Shown piece after piece: positions 6,622 through 8,975 of a DNA stretch of 8,975 bases. Where the stretch lies: contig JABEVI010000144.1 of assembly GCA_013044085.1 (NCBI GenBank), positions 1 through 8,975 of the forward strand. Reading direction: 5' to 3'. The notes below the pieces were generated by a model that was not told the DNA's origin, did not search any database, and was given only the letters and a program-made list of their open reading frames with translations. The position numbers were made by a program, and so were the translations under genes. Position 1 is the stretch's first letter. Every line of letters begins with the position of its first letter. Source of the DNA: Steroidobacteraceae bacterium. GTDB taxonomy: Bacteria > Pseudomonadota > Gammaproteobacteria > Steroidobacterales > Steroidobacteraceae.

Positions 6622-7142
6622 GGCTGCTCCTCGTCCGTCCCGGCGCCCGGCAGCAGCGGCAGCTGATCCTTGCTCGCCTCGCGCCGGCGCGCGTGGCGGC
6701 GCAGTTGATCGATCTCGGTGCGAAACGCCTCGACATCCTGGAAGCTGCGGTAGACCGAGGCGAAGCGCACGTAGCCGACCTCGTCCAGATGTCGCAGTTC
6801 TTCCATGACCATCTCGCCGACGCCGCGCGAAGCCACCTCGCGCTCGCCGAGGCTGCGCAGCTTGTGGCAGATTCGGGCAACCGCATCATCGATCATTTCG
6901 CTGCCGACCGGTCTTTTCTCGAGCGCCTTCTGCATCCCGGAGCGCAGTTTGTTCTCATCGAAGGGTTCGCGGCTGCGGTCACTCTTGACGACCATCGGCA
7001 GGAGGAGCTCGGCGCTCTCGAAGGTCGTGAACCGCTCGGTGCAGGCCAGACACTCGCGACGCCGGCGGATCTGCCGCCCTTCGCCGGCAAGCCGCGAATC
7101 AATGACCTTGGTCTCCGTGTGACCGCAAAATGGACAATGCAT
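6618..7142 (-). CDS. nrdR: Transcriptional repressor NrdR
   Basis: NrdR is the zinc-ribbon/ATP-cone repressor of ribonucleotide reductase operons, which senses ATP and dATP. The protein begins MHCPFCG and has the four zinc cysteines at 3, 6, 31 and 34, the basic RRRRECLACTERFTTFE stretch at 26-42, and an ATP-cone from about 49 to 139 (MVVKSDRSREPFDENKLRSG, then VRFASVYRSFQDV near its end). At 174 aa it exceeds E. coli NrdR (149 aa) by a charged, Pro-containing C-terminal tail. The ATG at 7142 is the family N-terminus. Upstream, 41 bases separate it from glyA and contain a strong hairpin. Downstream it overlaps ribD as GTGA. Linkage of nrdR to ribD is widespread. No NrdR-box pair was seen in the window, so autoregulation is not supported here. 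Confidence 0.97.
   Translation of the reverse strand: MHCPFCGHTETKVIDSRLAGEGRQIRRRRECLACTERFTTFESAELLLPMVVKSDRSREPFDENKLRSGMQKALEKRPVGSEMIDDAVARICHKLRSLGEREVASRGVGEMVMEELRHLDEVGYVRFASVYRSFQDVEAFRTEIDQLRRHARRREASKDQLPLLPGAGTDEEQP
6627..6632 (-). promoter_or_regulatory. Ribosome binding site of ribD
   Basis: GAGGAG on the minus strand, five bases before the ribD GTG and inside the last codons of nrdR. It is the best Shine-Dalgarno match in the cluster and decides the GTG start over the Met ten codons further in. Confidence 0.75.
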
Positions 7143-7156
7143 GGCGCACGCTCACG

Positions 7157-7178
7157 CGGCCGCCCGTGAGGGCGGCCG
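7157..7178 (-). other. Perfect 9-bp hairpin between glyA and nrdR
   Basis: The arms CGGCCGCCC and GGGCGGCCG are exact reverse complements around a four-base loop (TCAC on the transcribed strand), all G-C pairs. It fills the middle of the 41-base glyA-nrdR gap and ends 14 bases before the nrdR ATG. There is no T-run after it, so it is not a canonical intrinsic terminator. It could stabilise the glyA mRNA 3' end, reduce read-through, or hinder ribosome access to nrdR. Confidence 0.6.
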
Positions 7179-7183
7179 GTGCC

Positions 7184-8437
7184 TCACGCATACACGGGGA
7201 AACGCCTGCACAGGGCGATCACGTCCGTGCGCACACGCTCGACGATGCTCTCGTCACCAAAGCCCTCCAGCACGTCGGCGATCCAGTTCGCGAGCAGTTC
7301 CACCTCCGGCTCCTTGAAGCCGCGGGTCGTGACCGCCGGCGTGCCGATCCGCAATCCGCTCGTCACGGTCGGCGGACGCGGGTCGTTCGGCACCGCGTTC
7401 TTGTTCACCGTCATGTGCGCACGACCGAGCGCGGCGTCCGCGTCCTTGCCGGTGACGTTCTTGGTGGTCAAATCGATCAAGAACAGGTGGTTGTCCGTGC
7501 CACCGGAGACGATCGGGAAGCCCCGCTGCTGCAGCACGCGGGTCATGGCCCGCGCATTGGCGATGACCTGGGTCGAGTAGGTCTTGAACTGCGGCTGCAG
7601 TGCCTCGAGGAAGGCGACCGCCTTGGCCGCTATGACGTGCATCAACGGACCGCCCTGGATTCCCGGGAAGACCATCGAATTGAGCTTCTTGTGGATCTCC
7701 TCGTTCGGACGCGCAAGTATCAGTCCGCCACGCGGCCCGCGCAAAGTCTTGTGGGTCGTGGTGGTCACGACGTCCGCGATCGGCACCGGATTCGGGTATA
7801 CGCCGGCGGCCACGAGTCCGGCGACGTGCGCCATGTCGACGAAGAAGTAGGCGCCGACCGAGTCGGCTATCCTGCGAAAGCGCGCCCAATCGATCACCCG
7901 GGAGTACGCCGAGAAACCGGCGATGATCATCTTCGGGCGATGTTCGAGCGCGAGGCGCTCGACCTGTTCGTAGTCGATTTCGCCGGTGTCCGGCTTGACC
8001 CCGTACTGCACCGCCTTGAACAGCTTGCCGGAGAAGTTCACCTTCGCGCCGTGGGTCAGGTGACCGCCATGATCGAGGCTCATGCCGAGAACGGTGTCAC
8101 CGGCGGCGAGCAGCGCGAAGTACACCGCGGCATTCGCCTGCGAACCGGAGTGCGGCTGCACATTCGCGAAAGCCGCACCGAACAACTCCTTGGCGCGCTC
8201 GATCGCGAGTCGCTCGGCGACGTCGACGAACTCGCAACCCCCGTAATATCGCTTGCCGGGATAGCCTTCCGCGTATTTGTTCGTCAGCACCGAGCCTTGC
8301 GCCTCGAGCACGCGCGGGCTGGTGTAGTTCTCGGAGGCGATCAGCTCGATGTGATCTTCCTGGCGTTGCCGCTCATCGGCGATCGCCTTGGCGAGCTGCG
8401 GATCGAAACCGGCAATCGTCATCTCGGCATTGAACAT
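7184..8437 (-). CDS. glyA: Serine hydroxymethyltransferase
   Basis: GlyA is a PLP enzyme that interconverts serine and glycine while charging tetrahydrofolate with a one-carbon unit, the main C1 source for purines, thymidylate and methionine. The 417-aa product has the same length as E. coli GlyA and is similar along its length. Landmarks are HIELIASENYTSP at 29-41, LTNKYAEGYPGKRYYGG at 51-67, QPHSGSQAN at 94-102, FVDMAHVAGL at 199-208, TTTTHKTLRGPRGG at 225-238 with the PLP lysine at 230, and SGGTDNHL further on. The ATG at 8437 is preferred over an upstream extension because the family begins here and GGGAGA lies seven bases before it. The in-frame ATG at 8422 is an alternative. It follows the deacetylase gene by only 26 bases and precedes nrdR by 41. 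No glycine riboswitch fits in that space. Confidence 0.98.
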   Translation of the reverse strand: MFNAEMTIAGFDPQLAKAIADERQRQEDHIELIASENYTSPRVLEAQGSVLTNKYAEGYPGKRYYGGCEFVDVAERLAIERAKELFGAAFANVQPHSGSQANAAVYFALLAAGDTVLGMSLDHGGHLTHGAKVNFSGKLFKAVQYGVKPDTGEIDYEQVERLALEHRPKMIIAGFSAYSRVIDWARFRRIADSVGAYFFVDMAHVAGLVAAGVYPNPVPIADVVTTTTHKTLRGPRGGLILARPNEEIHKKLNSMVFPGIQGGPLMHVIAAKAVAFLEALQPQFKTYSTQVIANARAMTRVLQQRGFPIVSGGTDNHLFLIDLTTKNVTGKDADAALGRAHMTVNKNAVPNDPRPPTVTSGLRIGTPAVTTRGFKEPEVELLANWIADVLEGFGDESIVERVRTDVIALCRRFPVYA

Positions 8438-8444
8438 GGACGGG

Positions 8445-8450
8445 TCTCCC
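8445..8450 (-). promoter_or_regulatory. Ribosome binding site of glyA
   Basis: GGGAGA on the minus strand, seven bases before the ATG at 8437. It supports this start over the in-frame ATG five codons later. Confidence 0.65.
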
Positions 8451-8463
8451 AGAAGGTAGCCGC

Positions 8464-8975
8464 CTATTCTAGCCGAAAAGCACGCACGACACCGCTCCAA
8501 GCCAGCGCCAAGTTGCGCCGGTCGTACCCCCCGCCACCCATGCCGAGCACCCGGCCGTGACCTTGTGCATCGGCAATCGCGCAGAGCCGTTCGGCGGCAT
8601 AGGCATGCGCGGCCGCGCTGCACCTCAAGTGCGCGATCGGATCCCCGGCGAGGCTGTCGGCACCGCACTGAAACAGGATGAATTCGCTCGGAAAGCGCTC
8701 GAGGAACGCCTCGACCTCACGCCATGCGGCCCGAAACTCCTGGTCGCCGGCCCCGGGTGGCAGCGGCAGGTTCAGTTTCGTACCCGCCGCCTCGCCGCGG
8801 CCGCTCTCCTCGCGCCGCCCGGTGCCCGGGTACAGGTGGCGGCCGTCCTCGTGGATGTCGGCGATGAACAACGAGGCGTCATCCTGGAACGCATAGAACA
8901 TGCCATCGCCATGGTGCGCGTCGATGTCGACATAGGCGATGCGCCGCAGGCCATGCCGGGCACGCAGGATCTCGG
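8464..8975 (-). CDS. Histone deacetylase family protein, C-terminal part (5' end outside window)
   Basis: The final 169 residues of a zinc-dependent deacetylase of the HDAC/AcuC/acetylpolyamine amidohydrolase superfamily. The frame is open to the right edge, so the start is missing. Visible active-site elements are YVDIDAHHGDG at fragment residues 14-24 with the metal ligands Asp18 and His20, LYPGTG at 47-52, NLPLPPGAGD at 68-77, GADSLAGDP at 104-112 with the third metal ligand Asp106, and GGGGY at 146-150 with the catalytic-type Tyr150. The visible half of the active site is intact. In bacteria such proteins deacetylate acetyl-lysine, acetylpolyamines or related amides, and the substrate cannot be told from this fragment. 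An internal ATG at 8901 is not the start, since conserved HHGDG lies upstream of it. The stop TAG lies 26 bases before glyA, so the two may be cotranscribed. Confidence 0.92.
   Translation of the reverse strand, partial: EILRARHGLRRIAYVDIDAHHGDGMFYAFQDDASLFIADIHEDGRHLYPGTGRREESGRGEAAGTKLNLPLPPGAGDQEFRAAWREVEAFLERFPSEFILFQCGADSLAGDPIAHLRCSAAAHAYAAERLCAIADAQGHGRVLGMGGGGYDRRNLALAWSGVVRAFRLE

Noticed and set aside
5515..6666. Plus-strand open frame of 383 codons opposite ribD
   Set aside because: It is antisense to an unmistakable RibD with a complete zinc motif, and no domain is recognisable in the product.
8466..8471. TAGAAT as a glyA promoter -10
   Set aside because: It resembles a -10 element, but no acceptable -35 is found 16-18 bases upstream, and it overlaps the end of the deacetylase coding sequence, so I do not list it as a feature.
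7130..8560. Plus-strand open frame of 476 codons opposite glyA
   Set aside because: It mirrors the whole of glyA, shows no family motif and has an Arg/His/Asp-rich composition typical of an antisense shadow.
8438..8668. N-terminal extension of GlyA into the deacetylase gene
   Set aside because: GlyA similarity and a good ribosome site both begin at 8437, and the resulting 417 aa equals the usual length.

Overview
The window is GC-rich and almost entirely coding. It looks like chromosomal housekeeping DNA from a proteobacterium, most likely a gammaproteobacterium. The main reason is the order glyA-nrdR-ribD-ribE-ribBA-ribH-nusB-thiL on the minus strand, a riboflavin cluster typical of that group. 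GlyA, NrdR, NusB and ThiL also resemble their E. coli counterparts closely along their length. Genus cannot be assigned from the sequence alone.

Layout from left to right: a 3'-terminal fragment of folE2 (type 2 GTP cyclohydrolase I) on the plus strand meets, tail to tail, a minus-strand gene for a Ser/Thr protein kinase with a C-terminal cyclic-nucleotide-binding domain. The two stop codons share one CTAG. Everything else is on the minus strand and is transcribed from right to left. In that direction it runs: histone-deacetylase-family protein (N-terminus beyond the right edge), glyA, nrdR, ribD, ribE, ribBA (RibBX-like), ribH, nusB, thiL and the kinase. Gaps are 0-52 bases, so one long operon or a few overlapping transcripts are likely. 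No stretch over 300 bases lacks a gene.

Functionally, ribD, ribE, the DHBP synthase half of ribBA and ribH cover riboflavin synthesis except the first step, GTP cyclohydrolase II. The GTP-cyclohydrolase-II-like half of ribBA has lost its zinc cysteines, so a separate RibA must be encoded elsewhere. GlyA supplies one-carbon units on tetrahydrofolate, FolE2 starts folate synthesis, ThiL makes thiamine diphosphate, NrdR represses ribonucleotide reductase genes and NusB is an antitermination factor. The theme is cofactor and nucleotide metabolism with an rRNA transcription factor embedded in it.

The less ordinary points are the kinase-CNB fusion lying where many gammaproteobacteria carry pgpA, its unclear start codon and possible overlap with thiL, the degenerate RibA domain, a TATAAT-containing gap before ribH, a 9-bp perfect hairpin between glyA and nrdR, and three separate GTGA start/stop overlaps. 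I found no mobile element, CRISPR array, tRNA or rRNA, and nothing that amounts to a clearly undescribed system.
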